DNA of 64,000 nucleotides from Elgaria multicarinata webbii (Eukaryota > Chordata > Lepidosauria > Squamata > Anguidae). The position numbers and the translations under genes are program-made. The DNA is taken from assembly GCF_023053635.1 (NCBI RefSeq), contig NC_086178.1, forward strand, positions 90,256,226 to 90,320,225, written 5' to 3'. Of the stretch, positions 34,585 through 45,684 are shown piece by piece. The notes under the pieces are model-generated. The model saw nothing but the letters and a program-made list of their open reading frames with translations, did not search any database and was not told the origin of the DNA. Position 1 is the stretch's first letter; every line of letters begins with the position of its first letter.

Positions 34585-35060
34585 AGAAACACTGAGCGTC
34601 TCAGGAAGCCACATTCTGCACCAGATTTAGCACAGCACAGGATGTAGATGAACATGCAAATGCAGACAGCCCTGTTCACAGGTAGTTGCACATAATATAA
34701 TGAACGTTCTCACCCATCCACACCCTGCTGTGGCAGCCTGAGCTAATGAGTCAGTGCTCCATCTCAAGTGCATAGGGTTGAGCAAAAAGGTCCTTCTGCA
34801 ACAGATATGCCACAACAGCTGTAATAGTGTTGACGGCCAGAAATAATCCTAGCCTGCGCTCTTTCCTATGGCAGCCCTTTTATGGGGCATTTGAATTTTA
34901 TAAGCCATTGCAGCTATGGAAGCCCATGCAAACAAACTGATCATACGCAAGCTGCCTTAGACCAGGTTGGATTATTTGTCCATCTAGCCCTGAATCGTCA
35001 ACTCTAATTAGCTGTAGCTCCTGAGTGTCCCAGGCAGAGGCCTACTCAATCCTTTAAGTC

Positions 35061-35842
35061 TTAGGGTGACCATATGGAAAGGAGGACAGGGCTGCTTTAA
35101 CAGTTGTATAGAAAAGGGGAATTTCAGCCAGTGACATTTGTATGCATACAGCACCTGGTGAAATCCCCTTCACCACAACAGTTAAAGCTGCAGGTGCCCT
35201 GCCGTCTTTTGTATTTGCAATGTGCTCTACGTGGGGCTGCCATTGAAGATGGTTCGGAAGCTGCAGCTTGTGCAAAACGCAGTGGCCAGATTGATAACCG
35301 GAACCAGAAGGTTCGAACATAGACCGATTCTGCGCCTCTAGCACTGGCCGCCTAGACATTTCCGAGCCCAATTCAAGGTGCTGGTTTTAATCTATAATGC
35401 CTTACACGGCTTGGGGCCACAATACCTGATGGAATGCCTCTCCCGACATGAACCTACCCATACAATACACTCAACATCCAAGGTCCTCCTCTGAGTACTT
35501 ACTCCGAGGGAAGCTCAGAGGATGACAATAAGGGAGAAGGCTCTCTCAGTGGTGGCCGCCCAATTATGGAATGATCTCCCCAGTGCGGTTCAGCTGGCAC
35601 CAGCATTGTTATCTTTTTGGTGCCAAGTCAAGACTTTTCTCTTCTCCCAGGCAGTTAACAACATAATGCGGAGTTGTTGTTTTTTAACTGACCCCAGAAT
35701 AGTTGTTTTAAATGGATATTGTTGTTTTTATGCTTTTGATGGTTTAATTATTGTTTTTGTATATTTGTTTTTAATGTTCACTGTTTTTAACTTTTGTAAA
35801 CCTCCCAGAGAGCTTCGGCTATGGGGCGGTATATAAATGAAA

Positions 35843-35877
<35 letters not shown>

Positions 35878-36005
35878 ATTGTTGTGACAAAGAGGGAATT
35901 TCACCAGATTCTACATGCATTCAAATGACACCTGCTGAAATTCCCTTTTCTGTACAATTGTTAAAGATACAGGAGCCTTTTCCTCCTCTTCATATGATCA
36001 CCCTG
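35061..36005. mobile_element. hAT MITE family A, copy A6, inside a SINE and holding a LINE
   Basis: The ends are ttagggtgaccatatgg and atgatcaccctg, and the 8-bp flanks match at 7 of 8. The element is cut at about 35215 and resumes at 35880. Confidence 0.85.
35216..35879 (+). mobile_element. LINE 3' end (L2/CR1 group) with degraded C-terminal ORF, inside A6
   Basis: The translation carries pieces like KMVRKLQLVQNAVARLI, FRAQFKVLVLIYNALHGLGP and AQLWNDLP, with several frame breaks. The UTR ends in agagagcttcggctatggggcgg with about ten AAAT units. Confidence 0.85.
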
Positions 36006-36334
36006 TTTAAGTGGAGATGCCACAAATTGAACCTGGGACCCTTGGCATGCAAAGCATGTGTTTTACCACTGTGCTGTGGCCCTTCCCCTCTGGGAAGCAT
36101 CAGGGATTTCCTGGCTGTTCCAGAACTCAGTCCCCTGAGGCTGTTTTCAATGCCAGGGCTTCAAACTACAATATATGAAGCAAATGATTAAAAGGTCCAC
36201 TGGGAATGTGAGTTGGGGGTGGGGGCAGGCTGTTGTAACAGAGGTAAGAGCTCTGAGCCAGACTTGAATCGTAGCACCTCCATATTTTAGAAATTAACTA
36301 CCAAGCTCTTTTTGTCCTTAGAATCAACATGAAA

Positions 36335-36612
36335 CAGCTTTCCCCAACTTAGTGCTTTCCAGATGGGTTGTGTTATGATCTCAATTCTCCCTGGCAATCA
36401 TGGCCAGTTGCCTTCCAGGTGTTTTAGACTACAACTCCCATTGTCCCCAATCAACATGGTCATTTGCTTTTGTGTTAGACTACATTTCCCATTGTCCCCA
36501 ACAAGCACATTGATTCGCCCTCCAGGTGTGTTAGGCTACAATCCCCATCATCCGCAATCAGATTGGGGGTGACGGGAGTTCTAGTCCAACATAACTAGAG
36601 GGCTTCCACTTG
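36335..36612. repeat. Family B repeats in a ladder of three left arms
   Basis: gactacaactcccattgtcccc, gactacatttcccattgtcccc and gctacaatccccatcatcc follow one another before a single right arm (ggggtgacgggagttctagtcc). Confidence 0.65.
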
Positions 36613-36619
36613 GGGAACT

Positions 36620-37351
36620 CTGGATTAATAGAGCTCACACCAATTATTCAAATAAGGCTTCCTTCCGATACAAGGTTTGTGAGTGGCCTTTGGAGTGCTT
36701 TTCGTCAAGGTGTACATTTTCAGTTTTATAAAGCATAGGGTTAAGGAAAAGACCGCAGAAGAGGTAACAATGTTTGCTGTTGGTAGCAAATGCACACATA
36801 TTATTGTCTGCCTTTTTCTCTGCAGGGCACTGGGCAGAAAGGAGTTGTGGGTGGGTGGTTTGCCAGCCAGCCAGGGAAAACGAAAGCCAGGCAGTCCCAA
36901 AGACCAGCATGACAACTCGGCTGTCCCCAAGTTCTCTTTGCGAGGTGTAATTACTGCACCTCAGGTGATTGCAGCAACAGCTCTCATGTGAGCCATCAGG
37001 ATTGCTCCAGTGTGGAGGGAAAAGGAAGAGCGAGATATTTCTGTGGTCAAGAGGAGCCTAGGAAACACACTTGCCCCATCTGTATAATTAAAGCCTGACT
37101 CACGAAGAGTTAGAATACCATTGAGGCTTCTTGAGTGTCCCTTCAAAATGGAAGGCTGCATCAGGGGCACAGAAAAGTCAGGCGTATCATGATTTATTCA
37201 GGCTGCTTAAATCGAGGGCCTCGACATTTCAAATTTCTCAGGGAAGAAGGGAGAGATTTCACTACAGGTGGAAAGGCAAGGTTCTCAGAACGGTTTAGGA
37301 GACTCTCTTTTGTATATACAATATTCAATTGCATACCCCCTCCCCCACCCT

Positions 37352-37399
<48 letters not shown>

Positions 37400-37600
37400 G
37401 CAATTTATCTCAAGAGAATTTGCTCTGACAGTCCCAGCTCCAGTTCTGAGTTGACTTCAGCAAGGTGGGGGCTCCTCCTACCCTGGTGAGCCTCTGGCCA
37501 CCATGTCACATCTCCGACAATGGCTCAGAGCCTGCCAAAGCATCGTTGTGGCGGAATGTGGAACATTTGAAATGGTGGGTGGCTTCTCCTGCATTACATC
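36620..37600. other. Intergenic DNA with (AT)n at 37355-37395
   Basis: No gene or other repeat family recognised. Confidence 0.4.
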
Positions 37601-37603
37601 CAG

Positions 37604-37844
37604 TTTGCATGCAGCACCTGGTGAAATTCCCTCTTCATCACAACAGTAAAAGCTGAAGGACCCCTGCCTTCTTTTGATCAATCTAGCTAAAGAGAGCAGG
37701 GCTCCTGCAGCTTTAACTGTTGTGATAAAGAGGGAATTTCACCAAATGCTGCATGCACACAAATGACACCTGCTGAAATTCCCTTTTCTATAAAAACTGT
37801 TAAAAATACAGGAGCCCTGTCCTCCTTTTCATATGGTCACCCTA
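37604..37844. mobile_element. hAT MITE family A, copy A7a, left end missing
   Basis: It begins inside the element at ttgcatgcagcacctgg and ends with a complete catatggtcaccct. Confidence 0.85.
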
Positions 37845-38400
37845 TTTAACAGTTGTATTGAAAAGGGAATTTCAGCCCGTGTCATTTGTATGCATGCAAC
37901 ACCTGGTCAAATTCCCTCTTCAGCACAACAGTTAAAGCTGCAGGAGCCCTGCCCTCTTTTGTGTCTGGTCAATAGGGCAGGGCTCCTGCAACTTTAACTG
38001 TTGTGCTGAAGAGGGATTTTCACCAAGTGCTGTCTGCATACAAATGACACGGGCTGAAATTCCCTTTTCAATACAATTGTTAAAGATACAGGAATCCTGT
38101 CCACATTTTCATATGGTCACTAGGGTGACCATAAGAAAAGGAGGACAGGACTCCTGTCTCTTTAACAGTTACATAAAAAAGGAAATTTCAGCAGGTTAAA
38201 GCTGCATAAACCCTGCCCTCTTTTGTATCTGGTCAAAAGGGCAGGGCTTCTGCAGCTTTGACTGTTGTGATGAAGAGGGGATTTCTCCAGTTTCTGTATA
38301 CATACAAATAACAACTGCTGAAATTCCCTTACCTATGCAACTGTTAAAGATACGGGAGACCAGTCCTCATTTTCATATGGTCATTCTAATGGTCACCCTA
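37845..38400. mobile_element. hAT MITE family A, copy A7b, host of a further hAT insertion
   Basis: It starts internally (tttaacagttgtattg) directly after A7a. Its right terminal repeat is split: GGTCAC at 38115-38120, then CCTA at 38397-38400, with copy A7c between. Confidence 0.85.
38121..38388. mobile_element. hAT MITE family A, copy A7c, inserted in the end of A7b
   Basis: Its ends are tagggtgaccataag and ggtcattcta. The 8 bases atggtcac occur at 38113-38120 and again at 38389-38396, an exact target duplication made from A7b's own terminal repeat. Part of the left arm is deleted. Confidence 0.92.
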
Positions 38401-38413
38401 GTTTAAGGTAAGT

Positions 38414-38709
38414 TAGGGTGACCATATGAAAAGGAGGACAGGGCTCCTGTATCTTTAACAGTAATATAGAAAAGGGAATTTCAGCAGGTGTCAATTGAAG
38501 AGGGTGAAATTCCCTCTTCATCACAACAGCTAAAGCTGCAGAAGCCCTGCCCTCTTTTGTATCAGGCCACTCTACTATAGCTAGTGTAGCTAACTGCTGT
38601 GATGAAGAGGGAATTTCACTCTCTTTAATTGACACCTGCTGAAATTCCCTTTTCCACTTTACTGTTAAAGATACAGGAGCCCTGTCCTCCTTTTCATATG
38701 GTCACCCTA
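38414..38709. mobile_element. hAT MITE family A, copy A8, complete with 8-bp duplication
   Basis: It is 296 bp. The target duplication AGGTAAGT is identical on both sides (38406-38413, 38710-38717). The centre is shortened relative to A4. Confidence 0.95.
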
Positions 38710-39121
38710 AGGTAAGTCCTTAAACAAAGTAAAAGAAAAAATGGGAGGTATGGAGTTCAATAAAAGAGTTATCAGCTAGTGAGTGACTAGGGTTACCTCT
38801 CTCAGGCCCATCTGTTGATACACTGCCTGGAAGGGGAATACAGCGGTAGGCCTCAGCCTGTGTCACTGGCTTCAAAGCTGCTGGACGAAAGCTATGTGAG
38901 GGTATTTGTCTGTAGGTCTCTCCTCCGCTATCTTCTCTAGATGGTGCTTTTTATTCATCCCCCCTGTGGTCTCCCCAGTCTCTTTCCACTCTCAAATCTT
39001 CCACTCCCCCTTATAGAATCGCCTCACAAAAGCCAACCCCAGGCCCTGCACCTCCTCAGAATCTACACAGTCAAGAAGGAGTCATGCTTTGGGCATCCTG
39101 CAAGGAGCTACACATTACATC

Positions 39122-39205
39122 AGTTTGCCGCAACCTGGTGCCCCCCAGATGAGTCGGACTAGAACTTCCACCAGATGTGTTGGACTACAACTCCCAGCAT
39201 GCTGA
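39122..39205. repeat. Family B palindromic repeat, left half
   Basis: aacctggtgccccccagatg, then gttggactacaactcccagc. Confidence 0.6.
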
Positions 39206-39460
39206 ATTTATGCCTCCTGTACAACTCAAAGCCCAAAGCATTTGTCCATAAAAGCAACTGACATCTCCACCTTACTCCATGTAAGATGTGTATAATCAGA
39301 AGCTTCATCTGCCCCAAAGCTTTTTACTCCTAATCTCTCATTTCCCCTATACATGTATTTTCAGTTGGACCAATTCATTTCGACATATCATCACCATTAT
39401 TAAACCTTTGCATGATCTGGTTATCTTGGGCCTTGACACCTAAGCCAGGATAGTTGCTTA

Positions 39461-39590
39461 GGCCAGATCTACACCAAGAGGATATAACACTTTGAAAACG
39501 TTTTGAAAACTGTTTATGGTGTGTGTCCTGGGCCCCAACAGTTATCACTACTGTTATAAACCATTTTAAAGCAGTAGTGTAGATCATGTG
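39461..39590. mobile_element. MITE family D
   Basis: The ends ggccagatctacacc and gtgtagatcatgtg are inverted. Internal aacgttttgaaaac and taaaccattttaaag also pair. It is related to 28456-28586, and the ends resemble family J. Confidence 0.5.
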
Positions 39591-40224
39591 TTTTTGAATT
39601 GTGTCATCAATCATTATATTTCTAGCAGGATGCAGTGCTCCAGAATAGGAATCCTCCTTGTGTCACTCCAAAATCTGCCTCAGCCTTCCCATGGCTCATT
39701 TTTGTATGCCATTATTTAAAATATCCCCACCCTCCAGTCTAAAACAAACTTCCAGGGTGGCGTAATATAAATAATGAGGGGGGTTATAAAAGTACAATGA
39801 GTAAAACAGGGTACAGACTAATAGGATCAGCAGCATCTAAAAACAGATTGAAAAACCTAAGCAAATAAAAAGCATATTAGCCAGGCACAGGAAAGACAAA
39901 TGATTTAGCACCAGGTGAGCTTCTTTTAGGATGGCCGCTTTAAAATTGCCAACAACAGATTGCTCATCTGGTTATCAGGCAGTACAGAAATGTAAGAAAC
40001 AGGAAATGCAGTACCAAAAAAAAAAGACAAAAGAGGACAGTGATTTGCATAAAAATTGCATGTGTTATTTTATATCCATAGAGGCCAGTTCAGAGATAAT
40101 TTGTATAATTTAAATAGAAATACAATAAATCTATCCATAATGAGGAAGGCTGTAACTCAATGATCTATCTGCCTGCTTATTCAGGCTGCTGTTCAGGTGC
40201 GATTGATTGATTGATTGATATTTA

Positions 40225-40985
40225 ACATGTATATATTGATGAATGGGCAGTGAATAGACTGTGGCCAAACTATCCCTGTATAAGATCGGCCATAGCTGGT
40301 GAACTAGTCAAAGCTGTTAAAAGGCATTCTGAGCCACCATGGCCACTTGGACCTCCAGTAGCAATGATGGATCTAGGTGTACCCTGAAACTAACCTGATC
40401 TTTCAAAGGGAGTGCAACCCCATCCAGAAAAGGCAATGAGACTGTCTCCAGGATTCAGGAACCACTCACCCACAGGGCTTCTGTTTTGCCAGGATTCGCC
40501 TTCAGTTTATTGGCCCTCATCCAGCCCATCACTATCTAGGCACTGATCCAGGACTTGCACAGCCTAAGTTGATTCAGATGTCACAGGGAGATAGAGATGT
40601 ATGCCATCAGAGTACTGACGGCACTTGGCTCCAAATCCACTAATAACTGCTCCCAGCTTCATAGAGATGTTGAACAACATTGGAGACAAGATGGAAGTTT
40701 GTAGCTCATTTGCCAAGGGGCTGAGGGATGGTCACCCAATGTTACTCTCTGAAATTGATCCTATAAGTAACACCGAAGATTCTGTAATGCAGTCCCTCCA
40801 GTGCCTAGCCCAGGGAGTCCATCCAGGATTAAAACATGGTCGATGGTATCTAAAGCCAATGAGAGATCAAGCAGAATTAACAAGGTTGCACTCCCTGTCT
40901 CCCTCTCTCGACAAATTAGGGTGACCAGGGCTGATTTGTTCCCATAACCAGGTCGAAACCCCAACTGGAATGGATCTAGATAGGC
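40225..40985 (-). mobile_element. LINE (L2/CR1 group) reverse-transcriptase fragment
   Basis: On the minus strand, FRPGYGNKSALVTLI and LILLDLSLALDTIDH correspond to RT motifs (LDLSAAFDTVDH type). Downstream text matches the region after the YADD box, including LHLYLPV. There are many frame breaks. It is the only RT-domain segment in the window and is a dead copy. Confidence 0.85.
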
Positions 40986-41136
40986 AACTGTTCTTATGGC
41001 CCCTTATCTTTAAACCAAAATTGTACAGGACATCCCTTCAAATAAGAGAGGAAGGGATGTCCTGTACAATTGTATTCACAGGCAGCCCTTCAAATAGAGA
41101 GTAGTTCTCTGTAAAAGAGGACACAGGGCCACCCTA

Positions 41137-41262
41137 AGGTGTCCACCAGATGTTTTGGACTTCAACTCCAGTCAACCACAGCTAACATGGCCAATGGTCA
41201 AGAATGCTGGGCATTGTAGCCCAAAACATGTGGAGGGCAGCAAGTTGAGTAAGGGTGTTCTA
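41137..41262. repeat. Family B palindromic repeat
   Basis: agatgttttggacttcaactccagtc faces tgggcattgtagcccaaaacatgtgg. Confidence 0.7.
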
Positions 41263-41264
41263 AA

Positions 41265-42210
41265 ACATGCCCCAGAATCCTTTGCAACATGCATGGTTCC
41301 ATGGTACGTAGCTACGTAAGAGATCCTTGGTGGTCATACTGATTTTAAACGTGTTCCCTGAAGTTATAAAGGTTGAAAATCAAACCCACCCACCCCACCC
41401 CGGATTTATTTCCAAGAGTGACCCAATGATTCAGTCCTTCTGATTTAGCCGGCTAAAAGCAACAGCTGATGTGTGACAGGGGTGAGATGTTTGGCGGGGA
41501 CTACCTGTGCCTCCTTTGACTGTTGGTTTCCAGTTACATTGTGCAGGCTCCCATTAGCCTGTGTAGATCATGTGATGCTTTCCTTGTGCTTCGTTTCCCA
41601 TACTTGCCTGCTTGCTTTAGCCAATCGCCAGCTCATCTGCTCTCCTCCTACTAGTCCCATTCCAAAACTTGAGTTCTTAGAATTCTGGAGAATAGATTCC
41701 TTCTTTCTAAGAAATCTGCTACAAAGTGTCTTGACATTTCAGTAGTTGCAAAGGAATCAAGGAACGGGTAGGGGAGACAGTCAAGCTTAGTCAGTCAAGT
41801 AAGTTGGGCGTTTTGTTCATTTTTTACCCCTTGCACTGAACTGCAGTCCAGTGAGGAGTGAGTTTGGTTAAAAATGAAGTAAATATCCCAAGTGGTGCAC
41901 GCGCACAGATCAGCTGCAAGTAAGGCAAAATGCTTGATTGCAACCTACAAGCTTGCTTCAGAGACACCCACGTGCATCAAGAATGCTGAGCATGGCCAAT
42001 ATCATCCATGATTCCTTAATGCAGATACCCCTCCGCCCCTGGGCAGGCTCCGCACCAGCACACAACATCTTTCGGCAGGTACCAAGGGCCTACAGATTTC
42101 AGAGGCTGGCTCCAGTTAGGCCCATTTCCACGCCTGTCTCCCTCGACCGCCTTTTGCCTTGCAGCTGCGGGAGGCTGTGAGCTACCCTCCATTTTAGATT
42201 TCCCTCAATG
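41265..42210. other. Intergenic DNA, nothing recognised
   Basis: Short unrelated ORFs only. Confidence 0.4.
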
Positions 42211-42218
42211 CTCCAGAG

Positions 42219-42537
42219 CAGGAGTGATGAACCTTTTTCACCCTGAGGGCTGAATTCCATTTCAGAGAAGCACTTGAAGGCGGCATCCCAGTGGTGGATG
42301 GGACCAATGGTAAAACGGGCAAGGCCAAAGATACCCCAAAATGCATATTGTAGCTTAAAGCTCTTTCTGCCATAACTAAGCCTTAGAAGAGGCATGTGTA
42401 AACATTTTAGAATTGGGGGAGGGAGAGGAAAAACTGCACAAAAGCTGCGAAACCACCAAATGAGAAAGAAGCACGGGGCAACTGGGGAACCCAGGAGGGC
42501 TGGATTTGGCTCTCAGACCTGAGGTTGTGCACCTCTG
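42219..42537 (+). mobile_element. hAT family H, complete copy
   Basis: It starts CAGGAGTGATGAACCT and ends GTGCACCTCTG. The flanks ctccagag (42211-42218) and ctccagaa (42538-42545) match at 7 of 8. It is 319 bp, nearly the same length as the copy at 11280, and non-coding. Confidence 0.8.
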
Positions 42538-42599
42538 CTCCAGAACAATAGTCTATTGTTCATTTTCATAGCCGCCCGCTGCAGACCCTGGGGCTGCAT

Positions 42600-42600
42600 T

Positions 42601-42660
<60 letters not shown>

Positions 42661-42700
42661 TCCTTCCTTCCTTCCTTCCTTCCTTCCTTCCTTCCTTCCT
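42600..42700. repeat. (CTTT)n(CTTC)n microsatellite at a SINE tail
   Basis: About 15 CTTT units pass into about 10 CCTT units just beyond the 3' end of the minus-strand SINE, so the run probably grew from its A-rich tail. Confidence 0.95.
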
Positions 42701-42946
42701 TTATTATTGCATTTATATCTCGCCTTTTTTCCTCCAAGGAACCCAAGGCGGCATACATAACCCTCCTCTTCCTCTCCTTTTTATCCTCACAACAACAAAC
42801 TGTGAGGTAGGTTGGGCTGAGAGTCTGTGACTGACACATAGTCACCCACTGGGTTTCCATGGGTGAGTGGGGACTAGAACCCGGATCTCCTGCCTCCCAG
42901 TCTGACACTTTAGCCACTACACCACACCGGCCTTCATGGCGCTGAG
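42701..42946 (-). mobile_element. tRNA-derived SINE, full length
   Basis: The minus strand begins AAGGCCGGTGTGGTGTAGTGG with A box tggtgtagtggctaaag and B box ggttctagtcc, then the body and an ATAAATGCAATAATAAA tail. It is the best-preserved copy of this family here. Confidence 0.9.
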
Positions 42947-42999
42947 CTTGCGCTGCTCCACTACCAAACCCCACAGTATCGCTGCTGCGGGGTGGCAGT

Positions 43000-43345
43000 G
43001 AGCAACCTTGACGGAGGGAGTCAGCATGGGCATTCCAGCGGCCATTAGGCTTGATGGGCCCACTCCCTTCCCCTCACCCAGCTTCCAGTAAACAATCCAA
43101 GGTCACCTCCCCACCTGGGAACACCCCTGGTACAGTGCTGGAGTGAGGACAGACAGCAGAAGTGTTGTCTTGACCTTATTCCTGCAGGAAAAGTCAGGGT
43201 AAGTCCGGGACTTTTTTTCTATGCATCTTCAGCTCTTTGCCCCCTGGTGGCTCCAGATCAGCAGCTGCGTCATATAACTGACATGGCGCTGATTCCAAGC
43301 CACCGCGGGGCAAAGATGACGTTTAGACAGACCCCATGACTCCAG
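43000..43345 (+). repeat. Family I interspersed repeat
   Basis: gtcagggtaagtccgggac, cgtcatataactgac, ccaccgcggggc and tttagacagacccc match the 1190-1600 copy. The left edge is uncertain. Confidence 0.5.
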
Positions 43346-43349
43346 CAAC

Positions 43350-44605
43350 ACTACTGGTAACCTGCCCAAGGGAATCACCAGGCATTGTGGGGTTCAAGAG
43401 GATACTTTGCTGGTGTGGTGGTGGGGAGTGCCAGTACTGTCACTACGTTCAAATGTACAGTTAATTAGTAAGATCAACTGGCTATCTATACACCGTATGA
43501 CTACTTTGCCCATTTTTGCAGATGTAACACCTTGTGAATGCCAAAACAGATTTCTGGGCTCATTCCCCAAACAGATGTGGGATGTCTTTCCATCATCTGC
43601 ACACAATTGGATCCTGGCTGGGTTTCCATGTGTAAAAACACTGTACTGCAATACATGTCCACTTTCCCAATCCCAAATGCAGAGGAATCCTGTGCTTGTG
43701 TGTGCACAACAGCTGATTGTGCAGCATCTCACTGGTACATGAGAATACGGGATGAAAAATCCACCTTAAAGAGCAGATTTAATGATAAAACTTCCATGTG
43801 TTCATATGCTGAGAAATGCCTTTTTTAATCCCACATCTGGCAAACCTTATTGAGTCTTAATTTGCAACAGCTTAATTATGTTTTGGTGAAAACTTTTCTT
43901 AAACTTATAATTGTAGGTTTAGATAATTACCCATTCTAGTGCCTTATTCTTCTCACTCAAAGTACAAGGCTCAGGGGGAAACGCAAACTAGAGGTAACAC
44001 AACCAGTCTCACCTAGGAATCTTTACTTTGTATCTCTTTGGTGGTTTATTTGTGTGCGTGTGTTATTAACTGCCTATGGTGTGTTGGTTGGTCATGAAAT
44101 ACTTTTATCGCATACCGCAAAACTGTCAGGTACAGAAGTAGTAGTTAGCAAATTCAGTGTGACCACTCTTTGGTGGATAAACACTGAGTTTAGGCTCATT
44201 TTACAGGAAGCTTACGTTGCTCGCCGTGATGTCATCATAGACACTCCCCATTAGATGTCTGTGACGCTCCCGTGATCACATTCCAGAAACTGCTTCAAGG
44301 ATGTGTTCAGAGATATATATTGTTTGAATGGCCAAGCTGCTGCAAAAGGACACTCATTGTGTTGTATTACAGATGCCGAGGATCAGACTTAAAGGAAACT
44401 AGTTTTTCCAGTTTGTAGAAGAAACTGGCGGTGTTCATGATGTCATAAACCCATCTCTCCCCACCACCATCCACCTCTGAAGCAGTTTTGCAACTATTTT
44501 TAATATTGAAATTATTAAACATTTATGCTGTGCTTTAAAAACTAAAAAAGGCACACAGCCCAACTAAAGATCAGGAGAGAAGCAAGACAAATGAGTAAGA
44601 TCAGC
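43350..44605. other. Intergenic DNA, nothing recognised
   Basis: Overlapping ORFs on both strands at 43394-43742 resemble no protein family I know. Confidence 0.4.
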
Positions 44606-44611
44606 ACTTTA

Positions 44612-44766
44612 GGGTGCAACTCTATGCATATTTAGATGGAAAAGGAAGTCCTACTACAACTCCCAGCTTTTCCCAGTCAACCATGCTGTCAGCATTTCCC
44701 ATGCTAGCTGGGGAATGCTGAGAGTTGTAGAACTTTTTCTGCCTAAATATGCACAGGTTTGCACCC
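44612..44766. mobile_element. PIF/Harbinger-like MITE family C, complete
   Basis: The GGGTGCAA...TTTGCACCC ends are flanked on both sides by TTA, the usual PIF/Harbinger target. The arms hold tatgcatatttagatgg and ctacaactcccagc. It is 155 bp. Confidence 0.75.
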
Positions 44767-44899
44767 TTAATGGCTGACACATATATGAATTGAATGTGTT
44801 TAAATTGGAGGACAGCCCTGGGGAACCTCTGGCCCACAGGCCAGAAATGAACTATTTCCCAATCTGGCCACCAGCTTCTTCTCCAGGCTTTGCTCCGTC

Positions 44900-45330
44900 T
44901 CCTGGGGACTTATACATGGGGAAAGCCCCACGATGGCTGTGGATCTGCGCTGCTTCAGTTAGACAATGCAAGCGCAGCTTTGCAGCCACTGTGGGGCTAC
45001 CCTACAATGCTGTGATATGAAAAAGTTGGGGATTTACCCTGATTTTTTTCAAATTGAGTCACATCAGTATGCCACTTCCGCTGTCTGACGTCACTTGGGG
45101 GCCAATCCAGGAATGGTGCCTGGTGGAAGGCAACCAGCAATCGGTTGCCTTCCACCAGGAAGAATGTGGGGCTGGCTCTGGTACCCAGATGGCCACCCAG
45201 AAACCCTGCACTCCTTCCTCGGCATCAGGATTAACCGATGCCACGCCAGGAGAGAGTAAGTGTAGGGTTTGAGAGAGAGACCTGTCGCCATGAAGACAGC
45301 CCCCTGGCAGCCAAAATCTCATGACAGGGT
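44900..45330 (-). repeat. Family I interspersed repeat
   Basis: aaagccccacgatggctgtgg and ggggatttaccctgatttttt are reverse-complement family motifs. A strong inner inverted repeat (gcctggtggaaggcaacc / ggttgccttccaccagg) is at about 45119-45160. Confidence 0.5.
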
Positions 45331-45623
45331 TGGCTCTGCCAAGATCTAGACCCATTTAGCTTGGGTTTCTACCTAGGTTGATGGCACAAGTCTCTGAAAA
45401 TTCAAGTTTACCAAATTTCGGTGGTATCTCTAGTAAGGAATGAGGGCTGTATCCATATTGTTTATAATCCCCATCCTTCCCCTGAAGGATAACTAAGGAT
45501 CATGCAAACTTATGTACAATTACCTGAAATAAGTTGCATCTAAGTGAGTCTCAAACTACTGCTTTTCTTCCTCCCAATCAGGAATGAGGTTGTGTGTCTT
45601 TTGTTGCAGGGTATATTTTGTAG

Positions 45624-45680
45624 TTATTTATTTATTTATTTATTTCATTTCTATACCGCCCAATAAGCCAAAGCTTATAT
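45624..45680 (-). mobile_element. LINE 3' tail, short
   Basis: (TTTA)n, then ctataccgcccaataagccaaagctt. Confidence 0.7.
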
Positions 45681-45684
45681 CATG

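Larger units (their letters stand above)
34938..36081 (-). mobile_element. tRNA-Ala-like SINE, split by a hAT MITE
   Basis: The right part, 36006-36081, reads on the minus strand as a tRNA-Ala-like head (AGCACAGTGGTAAAACAC, CTTTGCATGC, CAGGTTCAATTTG). The left part, 34938-35060, is the SINE body ending with ggctagatgga and aaggcagcttgc. The hAT element at 35061-36005 interrupts it, and tttaagtc/tttaagtg mark the duplicated target. Confidence 0.8.

Noticed and set aside
36006-36081. Possible tRNA-Ala gene
   Set aside because: The head resembles tRNA-Ala(TGC) but has stem mismatches and continues as a SINE split by a hAT element.
37604-38709. CRISPR-like array of similar units
   Set aside because: The units are full transposon copies with terminal repeats and target duplications in a vertebrate genome. 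There are no short repeats with unique spacers.
42513-42974. 153-codon frame with repeated Lys-Glu-Arg
   Set aside because: It is a translation of the SINE and its tetranucleotide tail.
43394-43742. Overlapping 111-112-codon frames on both strands
   Set aside because: Mirror frames of this kind arise by chance. Neither resembles a protein.
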